Program-made: the position numbers and the translations under genes
Assembly (NCBI GenBank): GCA_041649015.1
Contig: JBAZNU010000005.1
Location: 202,313 to 266,312 of the forward strand
Length of the DNA: 64,000 nt
Reading direction: 5' to 3'
DNA from: Ignavibacteria bacterium
GTDB taxonomy: Bacteria; Bacteroidota; Ignavibacteria; Tepidaquicellales; Tepidaquicellaceae
In this document: positions 26,971-36,427 of the stretch, one piece after another
Position numbering within the stretch: the first letter of the stretch is position 1
Layout of the letters: each line of letters opens with the position of its first letter
The notes under the pieces: generated by a model
What the model was told of the DNA's origin: nothing
Database searches by the model: none
The model's input: the letters and a program-made list of their open reading frames with translations, nothing else

Positions 26971-29667
26971 ATGGGTGTCCATAAATTAGATAGTTTCTTT
27001 AATCCCCGTAGAATTGCTATTACTGGTGTATCCATTAATCCAAACAGCGTCAGCGGAAAAGTCGTTACGAACCTAGTCGGTAGTGGATTTAAAGGTGTTG
27101 TGTATCCCGTGAATCCTGATGCCGAAGCTGTCTTTGGTATTCCTTGCTATAAAAGCTTAAGCAGCTTGCCTAAAACTCCCGACCTCGTCGTAATCTGCAA
27201 CGCTGCAAAAGAAGTACCCGATATTGTTGAAATGGCGGGTGAATCAGGCGTTAGAAATATTATTATAATGTCCGCAGGTTTCAAAGAAATCGGTGCAGAA
27301 GGACGCGAACTCGAGGAAAGAATTAAAACATCTCTTAAAAAGTTTAACGGCTTAAGAATCCTCGGTCCGAATTGTCTCGGGATTATAGTTCCGAGTCTTA
27401 ATCTTAATGTTAGTTTTGCATCGGGAATTCCTAAGTCTGGTAATATTGCTTTTATTTCTCAATCAGGTGCATTGTGTACTTCTGTCCTTGATTGGGCTAT
27501 TGAGAAGAAAATAGGATTCTCATACTTTATTTCAATCGGAAACACTCTCGATGTTGATTATTCCGACTTGATAGACTTTATAGGTGAGGACGACAAGACG
27601 AAATCTATAGTACTTTATATTGAGTCTGTCAGGCAGGCAAGAAAGTTTATGACTGCTGCTCGTTCGTTCGCTCGTACAAAGCCGATTGTTGCTTATAAAG
27701 CAGGTAGATTCCCCGAATCTGCTAAAGTCGCCGCTTCCCATACGGGTGCTATGGCTGCCGAAGATGCTATCTATGATGCTGCTTTTAAAAGAATGGGAGT
27801 AACAAGAGTTTTTGATATCGGTGAAATATTTGATGTTGTCGAACTTATAGGACGAAATAGAATTCCAAAAGGTGCGCGGCTGGGTATAGTAACAAATGCC
27901 GGCGGTCCGGGTGTTATGGCTGTGGATGCTTTGATAGCCGAAGATGGAATTCTTGCACAACTTAGTGATGAGACTTTTAAAAAGCTAAATGAAAGTCTCC
28001 CTCCTTACTGGTCAAAAGGAAATCCTGTCGATGTCCTCGGAGATGCAAACTCTAAAAGAATAGCTAAAGCCGCACAGATTTTGTTTGAAGATAAAACCAT
28101 TGATGCTGTACTCGTTATTCTCACTCCTCAGGCAATGACTAATCCTGCCGCGGCGGCTTCTGAATTGAGTAAAATTAGTGAAGCTCATAAGAAACCTCTT
28201 CTTGCCGCATTCCTCGGAGGAGAAAAGATTAAAGAAGGCGTTAGAATTCTTAATGATAATGGTATCCCTGTTTACTCTACTCCTGAACAGGCAGTTCGTG
28301 CATTTATGAAACTCGTTACTTATTCAAGAAACCTTGAACTGCTTTATGAAACACCCGAGGACATAAACGTAAAATTCTCTCCCGACAGGGATAAACTTAG
28401 ATTTAGTTTTGAATCATTGATACCGGATAAGACAAACATCCTTACAGAAAGTTTATCAAAATCTATTCTTGAAGCTTATGGTATTACTACTTCCAAACCA
28501 TACAAAGTAACAGCAGTAAGAGACTTGAAAAAATCTGCTGATATCGTCGGTTATCCATTAGTTATGAAAGTAGATTCACAGGATATTTCTCATAAGTCTG
28601 ATGTCGGTGGAGTTGTACTGAATATTGAAGATTATGAAATGCTGTCGGCAGCTTATGTTAGAATGATGAACAATATTAAGGAAAAATTACCGGACGCAAG
28701 AGTTGAAGGTGTTTCACTTCAAAAAATGATTAAGTACAAAGATTCCGTGGAACTTATTCTTGGAATTAAGCGGGATGAGACATTCGGTACCGTTATAATG
28801 GTTGGTATGGGTGGAACGGGTGCTGAATTGTTTAAAGACAGGGTTATTGGATTTCCGCCGCTTAACGAAAGTCTCGCTTATAATATGCTTGCATCCCTTA
28901 AAATATTTCCATTGCTCAAAGGATACAGAGGCAGTAAGCCCGTAAATCTTGATGTGCTTATAGAAACTCTTATAAGACTTTCATATTTGGCAGCCGATTA
29001 TCCTGAAATTACCGAACTCGATATTAATCCATTACTTGTACATAGCGAAGGTGCTATAGCCCTTGATGCAAGAGTTGTTGTTGATAAATCTCTGTCTGCT
29101 TACGGTGAACATGATTACAGTCATCTCGCTATTAAACCCTATCCTGACGAATATATTAGAAAGATTACATTAAACGACGGAAAGGAAGTTACATTTAGAC
29201 CTATTAAACCTGAAGATGAACCCATGTGGACTGAACTTCTTGCAAACTGCTCGAAGGAATCTATTTATTCAAGGTTCAGGTTTTTCTTTCAGTGGGATTC
29301 GCATGAAGTTGCCGCAAGATACTGTTATATCGACTACGATAGGGAACTTGCAATCGTTGCCGAAATAGTCGAAAATGGAAAAAGAAAACTAATCGGTGTC
29401 GGTAGATTAATCGCAGATCCTGATCACGAAAATGTTGAGTATGCAATCCTAATTATGGATTCCTTTCAGAACAGAGACTTAGGCGGACTGCTGACTGACT
29501 ACTGTTTTGAGATTGCTAAGAAATGGGGCTTGAAGAGGATAGTCGCACAAACAACTTCCGATAACAAGCGTATGATTGCTGTTTTCGAAAAGAGAGGATT
29601 CAATATTGATTTTGATCCCCGTTCATCATTAGTCGAAGTTTCAAAACCTTTGGATAATATAAATTAA
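26971..29667 (+). CDS. ADP-forming acyl-CoA synthetase fused to a GNAT acetyltransferase (Pat-like)
   Basis: I chose ATG 26971 (898 residues), because the frame upstream is only unrelated hydrophobic codons. Domains in order: CoA-binding Rossmann fold (about 5-130), succinyl-CoA ligase-like domain (about 145-290) with the phosphohistidine motif ASHTG at His257, a second ligase-like domain, ATP-grasp (about 470-710, with HKSDVGGVVLN), and a C-terminal GNAT domain (about 725-890). This is the layout of Pat/PatZ protein lysine acetyltransferases. Family knowledge says Salmonella Pat lacks the catalytic histidine. Here it is present, so the synthetase half may be active. A synthetase paralogue lies 11 bases downstream. 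Confidence 0.88.
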   Translation: MGVHKLDSFFNPRRIAITGVSINPNSVSGKVVTNLVGSGFKGVVYPVNPDAEAVFGIPCYKSLSSLPKTPDLVVICNAAKEVPDIVEMAGESGVRNIIIMSAGFKEIGAEGRELEERIKTSLKKFNGLRILGPNCLGIIVPSLNLNVSFASGIPKSGNIAFISQSGALCTSVLDWAIEKKIGFSYFISIGNTLDVDYSDLIDFIGEDDKTKSIVLYIESVRQARKFMTAARSFARTKPIVAYKAGRFPESAKVAASHTGAMAAEDAIYDAAFKRMGVTRVFDIGEIFDVVELIGRNRIPKGARLGIVTNAGGPGVMAVDALIAEDGILAQLSDETFKKLNESLPPYWSKGNPVDVLGDANSKRIAKAAQILFEDKTIDAVLVILTPQAMTNPAAAASELSKISEAHKKPLLAAFLGGEKIKEGVRILNDNGIPVYSTPEQAVRAFMKLVTYSRNLELLYETPEDINVKFSPDRDKLRFSFESLIPDKTNILTESLSKSILEAYGITTSKPYKVTAVRDLKKSADIVGYPLVMKVDSQDISHKSDVGGVVLNIEDYEMLSAAYVRMMNNIKEKLPDARVEGVSLQKMIKYKDSVELILGIKRDETFGTVIMVGMGGTGAELFKDRVIGFPPLNESLAYNMLASLKIFPLLKGYRGSKPVNLDVLIETLIRLSYLAADYPEITELDINPLLVHSEGAIALDARVVVDKSLSAYGEHDYSHLAIKPYPDEYIRKITLNDGKEVTFRPIKPEDEPMWTELLANCSKESIYSRFRFFFQWDSHEVAARYCYIDYDRELAIVAEIVENGKRKLIGVGRLIADPDHENVEYAILIMDSFQNRDLGGLLTDYCFEIAKKWGLKRIVAQTTSDNKRMIAVFEKRGFNIDFDPRSSLVEVSKPLDNIN

Positions 29668-29678
29668 AAATAATACTT

Positions 29679-31787
29679 ATGAATACTGACTTTAATAAAT
29701 TCTTCTATCCGAAATCCATAGCCGTTGTTGGAGCTTCTTCAAAAGAAGGAACTCTTGGGTATGAACTGCTTGGTAACTTGCTTAAATTTGGTTATAAAGG
29801 TAAACTTTATCCTATTAATCCAAAAGCAGATACTATTCATGATTTGAAATGCTATAAATCATTATCAGACATTAAAGATGTTGTTGACCTCGCAGTAATT
29901 ATGCTTGGTAAGAATTTAGTCTTACAGGCTATTGATGATTGCAAAGACAAGAATATTGATTCCGTAATAGTGATTACCGCGGGATTTAAAGAAGTAGGTG
30001 AAGAGGGTGTTACTCTTGAACAGGATTTGATTTCAAAGGTTAAGAAATACGGTATGCGTTTGGTTGGACCGAATTGCATGGGTATTATTAACACAAAGAA
30101 TGATGTACTTATGAATGGGACGTTCATAAAAGGAACTCCTGTTGCAGGCGGTATTGGATTTGTCTCGCAAAGCGGAGCTCTTGGAGCAGCCGTATTGAAG
30201 ATTATTGAAAAGTTTGATATCGGATTCTCTCAGTTCCTTAGTATCGGGAACAAAGCTGACGTTTCGGAAAATGACCTTATTGAATACTGGAAAACTAATA
30301 AAGATGTTGGTGTTATTACCGCATATCTTGAATCCTTCTCTGACGCTAAAGAATTTCTGAATATATGCAGGGATGTTACTAAGCATAAACCTGTTATAGC
30401 TATAAAAGCAGCAAGAACATCCGCGGGTATGAAGGCTGCCTCGTCTCATACGGGAGCGCTCGCGAGTGCTGACACTATTGCTCAGACGCTTTTTGAACAG
30501 TCGGGCGTTATTAGAGTCGATTCCGTTGAAGATATGTTCAATCTTGCTAAAGCTTTTGACAGAGCAAAACTTCCTGAAGGAAATAGAGTTGGTATTCTTA
30601 CTAATGCAGGCGGTCCGGCAATTCTTACCGTTGATGAAGCTGATAAATGCGGACTCGATGTTGTGAATCTTTCTGAAAACACAAAGAATAAATTAAGAGA
30701 AATAGTTCTTCCCGAAGCATCCGTTAACAATCCTGTTGACCTGCTTCCTCCTGCAAATGCTCAGGTTTACGGCAAGGCTACAGAAATTCTTTTAGCAGAT
30801 GAAAATGTAGATGCTGGTATTTTGATACTTGGTCCACCTCTTATGTTTGATACTGTCGAAATCACAAAATATATTTGCGATGCTGCGAATAAAAGCGGCA
30901 AATGTGCTATTGTTGTCGTTATGTCTCAGGATGAAATAATATCTGAAGTTGCAAAAGTTATACCTGTTCATCCTCCTTTATTCAACAGCGCTGAGAAAGC
31001 AGCTTGGGCTATAGGTGAAATGCTGAAATACAAAAAGCACAAGGAGGTACCGTATGGAACGATTAAGAAGTTTAATGTTAACAGCAAAGGTGTCAAAAGT
31101 ATTATTAATAAATACAAAACAGGTAACGTATATCTTGATTTTAATGATGTATATGATATCTTGAATCATTACAAAATGCCTATCGTTGAAACTAAAATTG
31201 CTAAAGATGTTCAGCAATCAATCTATGATGCTAATCAAATAGGTTTTCCGGTTGTTGCTAAAGTATTCGGCAGAGAGCTTGTGCATAAATCTGATGTGGG
31301 CGGTGTTGCGTTGAATATTCAGGATGAAGAGGAACTTTTAAATGTTGAGAGCAAAATTATTGCCGGATTGAAAGAGAAGGGGATTGATAGCAAGCTCGAA
31401 GGATTTATATTACAGCCTTTTACAAAAATTGAAGACGGAGTAGAGACAATACTCGGTGCTTTTGAAGATAAACAGGCAGGTCATTTACTCATGTTTGGTC
31501 TCGGAGGTATATTTGTTGAGGTGTTCAAAGATGTTAAATTCAGAGTTGCTCCTCTTAACGATATAGATGCTCAGTCTATGATTAAATCAATTAAGAGCTT
31601 CGAGATTCTTAAAGGTATCAGGGGGAAGAAATCAGTTGATATAGAATACATTGAAGAGAATCTTCTTAAGCTTTCTCAGCTTGTTACTGATTTCCCCGAA
31701 TTTTCTGAGATAGATTTAAATCCGTTTGTGTTTTCACCAAACAGAAATAAGTCGAAAATACTTGATGCAAGAATAAAGCTAAGATAA
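29679..31787 (+). CDS. ADP-forming acetate/acyl-CoA synthetase (alpha-beta fusion)
   Basis: The 702-residue protein should convert acyl-CoA, ADP and phosphate to acid, CoA and ATP. Domains: CoA binding (about 7-130, SIAVVGASSKEGTLGYELL), two succinyl-CoA ligase-like domains (about 145-460) with phosphohistidine motif SSHTG at His257, and ATP-grasp (about 480-700, VHKSDVGGVALNI). It lacks the GNAT domain of its neighbour. The two genes are 11 bases apart and paralogous along most of their length, so they likely form an operon. Acyl specificity cannot be read from the sequence. Confidence 0.9.
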   Translation: MNTDFNKFFYPKSIAVVGASSKEGTLGYELLGNLLKFGYKGKLYPINPKADTIHDLKCYKSLSDIKDVVDLAVIMLGKNLVLQAIDDCKDKNIDSVIVITAGFKEVGEEGVTLEQDLISKVKKYGMRLVGPNCMGIINTKNDVLMNGTFIKGTPVAGGIGFVSQSGALGAAVLKIIEKFDIGFSQFLSIGNKADVSENDLIEYWKTNKDVGVITAYLESFSDAKEFLNICRDVTKHKPVIAIKAARTSAGMKAASSHTGALASADTIAQTLFEQSGVIRVDSVEDMFNLAKAFDRAKLPEGNRVGILTNAGGPAILTVDEADKCGLDVVNLSENTKNKLREIVLPEASVNNPVDLLPPANAQVYGKATEILLADENVDAGILILGPPLMFDTVEITKYICDAANKSGKCAIVVVMSQDEIISEVAKVIPVHPPLFNSAEKAAWAIGEMLKYKKHKEVPYGTIKKFNVNSKGVKSIINKYKTGNVYLDFNDVYDILNHYKMPIVETKIAKDVQQSIYDANQIGFPVVAKVFGRELVHKSDVGGVALNIQDEEELLNVESKIIAGLKEKGIDSKLEGFILQPFTKIEDGVETILGAFEDKQAGHLLMFGLGGIFVEVFKDVKFRVAPLNDIDAQSMIKSIKSFEILKGIRGKKSVDIEYIEENLLKLSQLVTDFPEFSEIDLNPFVFSPNRNKSKILDARIKLR

Positions 31788-31800
31788 ATTCACTGATATT

Positions 31801-32688
31801 CTATTTCTTATTAAGAAAGTAATCGTAGGTAGCTCTTGATATTTTTGCTATGATTTCTTCATTGGTTTCCATTGTTTCATAAGAATCTGAGACGAATACT
31901 GCTATTGCAAAACTGTTACCGTTCGGTAATGTAATTATTCCGATATCATTTGTTGCACTCGTCATACCATCATTATTTTCAGGTCCCGTGCCTGTTTTAT
32001 GAGCGATTATCGTTCTCTCAGGCAAAAGTCCCTTTAATCTTTTTGCTCCTGTTTTAGTTTTAGTCATTACGTTCCATAAATATTCATATGTGCTATTTAG
32101 TATCTTTTTGTTTTTGAATTTCGAAAGTAATTGTGCAGCTGCCCTTGGTGTTGACCAGTTTCGGTATTGTATATCCCAGCTTTCATGCATTTCTTCTTCT
32201 GTAGCAACTACTGAAATATCGTTAATATCAAGTGAAAGTAAAAAATCATTCACAACAGTTGGTCCACCAATAAGCCTGAACAGTAAGTCACATGCAACAT
32301 TATCGCTTTCAGATACTGCATACTGAATAAGCTCATCTATTGACAACTCGACATTTCCCTCGGGATATTTTTCTCTGAGCGGACTATAATAGGGAAGCAG
32401 GTCTTCTTTTCAAATTACAATTTTATCCTTAAGTTGAATCTTTCCCTTTTCAACGAGATTAAGGACTGTCAGGGCAAGATGGTATTTATAAACGCTTTGC
32501 ATCGGAAATCTCTCTGTACCTTTGATAGATAAAGTGTCAAGACCATCTTCAGAACAGATTGCAACACCTACGACTGCACGTTTACCCGAAATAATTTCAT
32601 CGATATTTTCCTTCAGAATATCCGTCTGAGAAAAAGCTTTTGACACAGATAGTATCATTACCAGTGTCATTATAATTTTTTTAATCAT
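31801..32688 (-). pseudogene. Class A beta-lactamase (PER/VEB/CfxA-like) split by an in-frame TGA
   Basis: Read through, this would be a 295-residue periplasmic serine beta-lactamase. Signal peptide MIKKIIMTLVMILSVSKAFS; active-site SVYK (Ser65-Lys68); SDNVACDLLFRLIGGP; a general-base region EEEMHESWDIQYRNW; and HKTGTG near the end. All class A motifs are present. The frame is interrupted by one TGA (32410-32412), between KDKIVI and KEDLLP, where relatives carry a sense codon. No base is missing, so this is a single nonsense change. TGA ends other genes here, so recoding is unlikely. The separated halves would be inactive. Confidence 0.85.
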
Positions 32689-32912
32689 TATTTTATAAAG
32701 AGCATTCGTTTTGTTTGTGTGAATTCGTTTGTTATAAGTTTGTAGAAGTAAACTCCAATATATTTGTTTTTCATTTTCATAGCTTTGAATTGTTTTTATT
32801 GCACAAAAATAAATATTTCTGTATTAAGAATCACTGAAAATTAAAAGAAATACTCTACTTTGAATAGAATTAAGTTGCCAGAATAAATATATTTAAGAAA
32901 AATTAAGTAATT

Positions 32913-33338
32913 ATGAAAATAGCTAAAGAATTTAGATGGGAAATGGGTCATAGACTTCCGGAGCATACAGGTCTTTGCAGGAATATACACGGTCATTCGT
33001 ATAGAATGGTTGTTGAGATTTCAGGTGAAGTTCTTCCTAACGGTATGATAATTGACTTTTATGACCTTGGATTAATAGTCAAACCGATACTTTCAAAACT
33101 TGACCACTGTTTTCTCGTTTATTCAAAAGATAAGCCGGTTTTAGAATTTCTTAAAAAACACAAGATGAAAATGGTTGTTGTCGAATATCTCGCAACTGTC
33201 GAAAATATCTGCTCAGATATTACCGAAAAGATTGCTTTTGAATTTAAGAAACAGAAAGTTAGGAATATTACCGAAATATCGGTTAAGTTATTTGAAACCC
33301 CGAATTCTTTTGCTGAAATGAACTTAAAAATGCAGTAA
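32913..33338 (+). CDS. queD: 6-pyruvoyltetrahydropterin synthase / QueD family
   Basis: The 141-residue T-fold enzyme carries the zinc-binding histidines His13 (MGHRL), His26 and His28, with the catalytic cysteine Cys22 in LCRNIHGHSY, the CxxxHGH signature of QueD. The substrate-anchoring glutamate is in LFETPNSFAEM. QueD makes 6-carboxytetrahydropterin, the first committed step to queuosine and other deazapurines. Length is at the upper end of the family, owing to an insert around KHKMKMVVVEYL. No other queuosine gene is adjacent, so a role in pterin rather than queuosine synthesis is possible. Confidence 0.85.
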   Translation: MKIAKEFRWEMGHRLPEHTGLCRNIHGHSYRMVVEISGEVLPNGMIIDFYDLGLIVKPILSKLDHCFLVYSKDKPVLEFLKKHKMKMVVVEYLATVENICSDITEKIAFEFKKQKVRNITEISVKLFETPNSFAEMNLKMQ

Positions 33339-33396
33339 TTTGCAGTATCGCGAATTCTGGAAAGAAATTTATTTTTAAGATTTGATTTTTGTATTT

Positions 33397-33741
33397 CTAT
33401 ATGTTTACTATCAGCTTTCCGGCTCTATGCCACGAAATAATTCCACCTGCAAGGTGAAAAGCCTTTTCGATTCCTGCTTGTTTAAACAATGAAAGAGCAT
33501 TTTTACTTCTACTCCCACTTCTGCAGTAAATCAAATACCTTCCGTCTTTGTCAAGTTCGTAAACTCGCTTCTTAAACGTGGGATCATAGAAATTTATTAG
33601 CATCGCTCCGTCAATTCTGGATTGTTTATACTCTTCAGGTGTCCTTACATCAATTACTGTGTAATTTTGTTTGATAAGCTCCTCAAATTTCTCAACATCA
33701 ATGTTACCTTCATTCGTACGAAAAATATTAAAATTAAACAT
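33397..33741 (-). CDS. Rhodanese-like sulfurtransferase
   Basis: This single-domain rhodanese of 114 residues has the entry motif VIDVRTPEEY, the R-I-D-G-A-M/INF segment, and an active-site loop CRSGSRS with Cys73 as the persulfide-carrying residue. There is no signal peptide, so it is cytoplasmic. Such proteins move sulfane sulfur to thiols or cyanide; the partner is unknown. It is convergent with queD, 58 bases away, and no clear terminator was seen between them. Confidence 0.9.
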   Translation of the reverse strand: MFNFNIFRTNEGNIDVEKFEELIKQNYTVIDVRTPEEYKQSRIDGAMLINFYDPTFKKRVYELDKDGRYLIYCRSGSRSKNALSLFKQAGIEKAFHLAGGIISWHRAGKLIVNI

Positions 33742-34068
33742 CAGAAATTAAGTTTTAAATTTGTTTTTATTGGGTTTTAAAGTATTATTACTATCAACAG
33801 CAAATTATGCATAATAATTACAAAACATTGAAATAATTATACTTGATATTTAACTTTTTTAAAATATTTCTGCTTTAAAACCACATCTTTTACTCAATTT
33901 TTACATTTATTTTTAGATATTTTGAGACAATTTTAAAATAGAAATCTAAAAAATAATCTTGATTATCTACATGAATTTACTTACTTTAGTATAGGAATAG
34001 GTTAAAAAATCTCATATTGTATTATAATCAATCAGGGAAACATACTTTAATTATCTGTCACTAAAGGG
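33742..34068. other. 327-bp AT-rich intergenic region
   Basis: This region lies between divergent rhodanese and sensor kinase genes and must contain both promoters. I see A/T runs only; no ORF, hairpin or repeat stands out. Confidence 0.4.
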
Positions 34069-36246
34069 ATGAAGACAAAATTATTTTCATTATCACCTCG
34101 AATATTAATCGGATCATATATAATTATTGTAATAATAGTTATTATTTATGGATTCTTTTCGTACAAATCAAATGTCGAAGAAAGATATCAGCAAGTAATC
34201 CGTGAACTAAGTATCCTGTCAGATTCAAAAGTTAAAAGGGTACAATCTTGGAGAAATGAAAGATACGGTGATGCAGGAGTTATGATGGAAAATTCAAGCT
34301 TAATTTTAGCTTATAAAAATTGGCTGAGAAATCCGGAAAATGATGATTTAAAAAATGCCGTAGTTAAAATGGTGTTATCTTATGAAAGATATTTTAACTA
34401 CAAAAACCTTATTCTTTTTGATAAAAATCGTGCTGTAAGATTATCTCTGGATAGCACTATTGCATCCTTAGACAGCACATTATTGTCAAACGTAAATATT
34501 AGTATATTAAGTAAAAATCCGAGTATTAGTAATCTCTTCATTGCTGATAGTGATTCTTCAATTTATTTAGATGTAGCTGCACCGTTTTTTAGTGATAATG
34601 AATTGATAGGAGGCGTAATTTTAAGGATTGACCCCAATGAATTTCTATTTCCTGAAATAAATAATTGGCCTGTTATTAGCAGAACTACTGAATCGATCCT
34701 TTTTACTGTAGTTGAAAACACAGTTGTATTTCTGAACAATTTTCGATTTAAAGATAATACTGCTCTTAAGTATAAAATCAAAATTAACGATGAAAATGAA
34801 TATATAACATCAGTGAAAGCCGCAAAAGGACTAAGAGGATTTTCGGAAGGTATTGATTATAAAAATTCCAGAACTTTAAATGACATAAGACAAATTGAAG
34901 GTTCTCCGTGGATTTTGATTAATAAGATCGATGTTGATGAAATTTATACCCCGATAAAAGAACGTATTTGGAATCAGGTTTTTTTCTCAGCGTTTATTCT
35001 CTTCATTTTTGGCGCAGGTCTGTTGTGGTTATGGCACAACAGGAAAAAATCTTTGCAGATTCAGAAACTCGAGGAAGAAAAACGAATTCTTGGTATAGCA
35101 AAGAATTATGAGAAAGTTATGAAGTATGCTAATGTAGCGATGATTCTCTCTGATAATGACCTTATCATTAGAGACGTTAACGAAAGAGCTCTGAGTCTTT
35201 ATGGTTTTACCAGAAGTGAAATTATTGGCATGAAGATTAAAGATTTTGTGGTTTCGGAGGCTGAACAAATACCTGACGGTAACAAAGAGGAAGAAGATAA
35301 ACTAAAAGAAGGTATAATTTACGAATCGCTTCAAAAACGAAAAGACAATTCAACTTTTTACGCTGACATAAACCTGAGTATTGTCGAAATAAACGGAAGG
35401 AATTATTATCATAGAATAATCAGCGATATCACTCAGCGTAAGATAGCCGCCGAGAAATTACGGCAAAGCAAAGAACATCTTCAGGAAATAAATCTGGAAA
35501 AGGATAAGTTCTTTTCAATCATAGCTCATGACTTAAGGGAACCGCTAGGAAGTTTCATGAATGTAACAAAAATGATGGATGAACGTAAATCATCGATGTC
35601 TGAAGATGAAATTGATGAGTTTGTCAAACTTATGAAAGAATCATCAGCAAACCTTTATGGTCTGCTCGAAAATCTTCTTGAGTGGTCAACGATGAAAAGG
35701 GGATTGATAGCTGTAGAACCCAAATTAATCAATTTGAAGGAATGCCTCAAAAAGAATCTTGAATTATTAAAGGAGTCAGCAGTTAGAAAAAATCTGAAAT
35801 TTTCTTCTGATATTCGAGATGATTTAGAAGTATTCGTTGACGAAAGGATGTTAAACGGAATTATTAGAAACCTTGGAACGAATGCGGTAAAGTTTACACC
35901 AAAAGAAGGAAATATTATCGTCAAAGCTGAACAAACAGATGGTAATAAAGTTTTGATTTCTATAAGTGATTCAGGTATTGGAATTCCTGATAATATTATT
36001 GAAAATCTTTTCAATAGTTCTGTTAATACTAAACGAACAGGTACCGATGGTGAACCTAGTAGTGGTCTTGGATTGTTACTATGTGAAGAGTTTACAGAGA
36101 AACTTGGTGGTGAGTTAATTATTGATAGTGAAGTTGGAAAAGGTAGTACTTTTAAAATTATCTTACCCGGAACAGAGAATGAGCCGATTACTATTGCGGA
36201 AAAAACAAATAATATAATTTCTGATACTATTTTTGAATCAGAATAG
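34069..36246 (+). CDS. Membrane-bound PAS sensor histidine kinase (orphan)
   Basis: The 725-residue kinase has a first membrane helix (about 11-30), an extracytoplasmic sensor of about 270 residues, a second helix (about 303-322), a coiled linker, a PAS domain (about 345-460, with IIRDVNERALSLYGFTRSEI), a HisKA domain with the phospho-acceptor in SIIAHDLREPLGS (His487), and a HATPase domain (N box NLGTNAVKFT, DSGIGIP, SSGLGLLL). The sensor looks Cache-like (FFSDNELIGGVILRIDPNEF). No response regulator is adjacent, so its partner is elsewhere. The signal is unknown. Confidence 0.9.
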   Translation: MKTKLFSLSPRILIGSYIIIVIIVIIYGFFSYKSNVEERYQQVIRELSILSDSKVKRVQSWRNERYGDAGVMMENSSLILAYKNWLRNPENDDLKNAVVKMVLSYERYFNYKNLILFDKNRAVRLSLDSTIASLDSTLLSNVNISILSKNPSISNLFIADSDSSIYLDVAAPFFSDNELIGGVILRIDPNEFLFPEINNWPVISRTTESILFTVVENTVVFLNNFRFKDNTALKYKIKINDENEYITSVKAAKGLRGFSEGIDYKNSRTLNDIRQIEGSPWILINKIDVDEIYTPIKERIWNQVFFSAFILFIFGAGLLWLWHNRKKSLQIQKLEEEKRILGIAKNYEKVMKYANVAMILSDNDLIIRDVNERALSLYGFTRSEIIGMKIKDFVVSEAEQIPDGNKEEEDKLKEGIIYESLQKRKDNSTFYADINLSIVEINGRNYYHRIISDITQRKIAAEKLRQSKEHLQEINLEKDKFFSIIAHDLREPLGSFMNVTKMMDERKSSMSEDEIDEFVKLMKESSANLYGLLENLLEWSTMKRGLIAVEPKLINLKECLKKNLELLKESAVRKNLKFSSDIRDDLEVFVDERMLNGIIRNLGTNAVKFTPKEGNIIVKAEQTDGNKVLISISDSGIGIPDNIIENLFNSSVNTKRTGTDGEPSSGLGLLLCEEFTEKLGGELIIDSEVGKGSTFKIILPGTENEPITIAEKTNNIISDTIFESE

Positions 36247-36427
36247 AAGTTTATAATCAAAAACCGTTTAAACTAAAAATACATTTATACTTATATTGAA
36301 ATTTATTCCTGCTTTTTAATTCACATGATAAATACTTCTAATTTTTATAATTCACACTTAAACTTGATTTCAAAGAGGATTTGTAACTTGAAAATTGAAT
36401 TTATTGTTTTAAAATTGAATAAGTTAT

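Noticed and set aside
32408..32414. TGA in the beta-lactamase as a recoded sense codon (selenocysteine or code change)
   Set aside because: Other genes in the window end with TGA at sensible places, no downstream hairpin typical of a SECIS element is evident, and the position is not a redox or active-site residue in the family.
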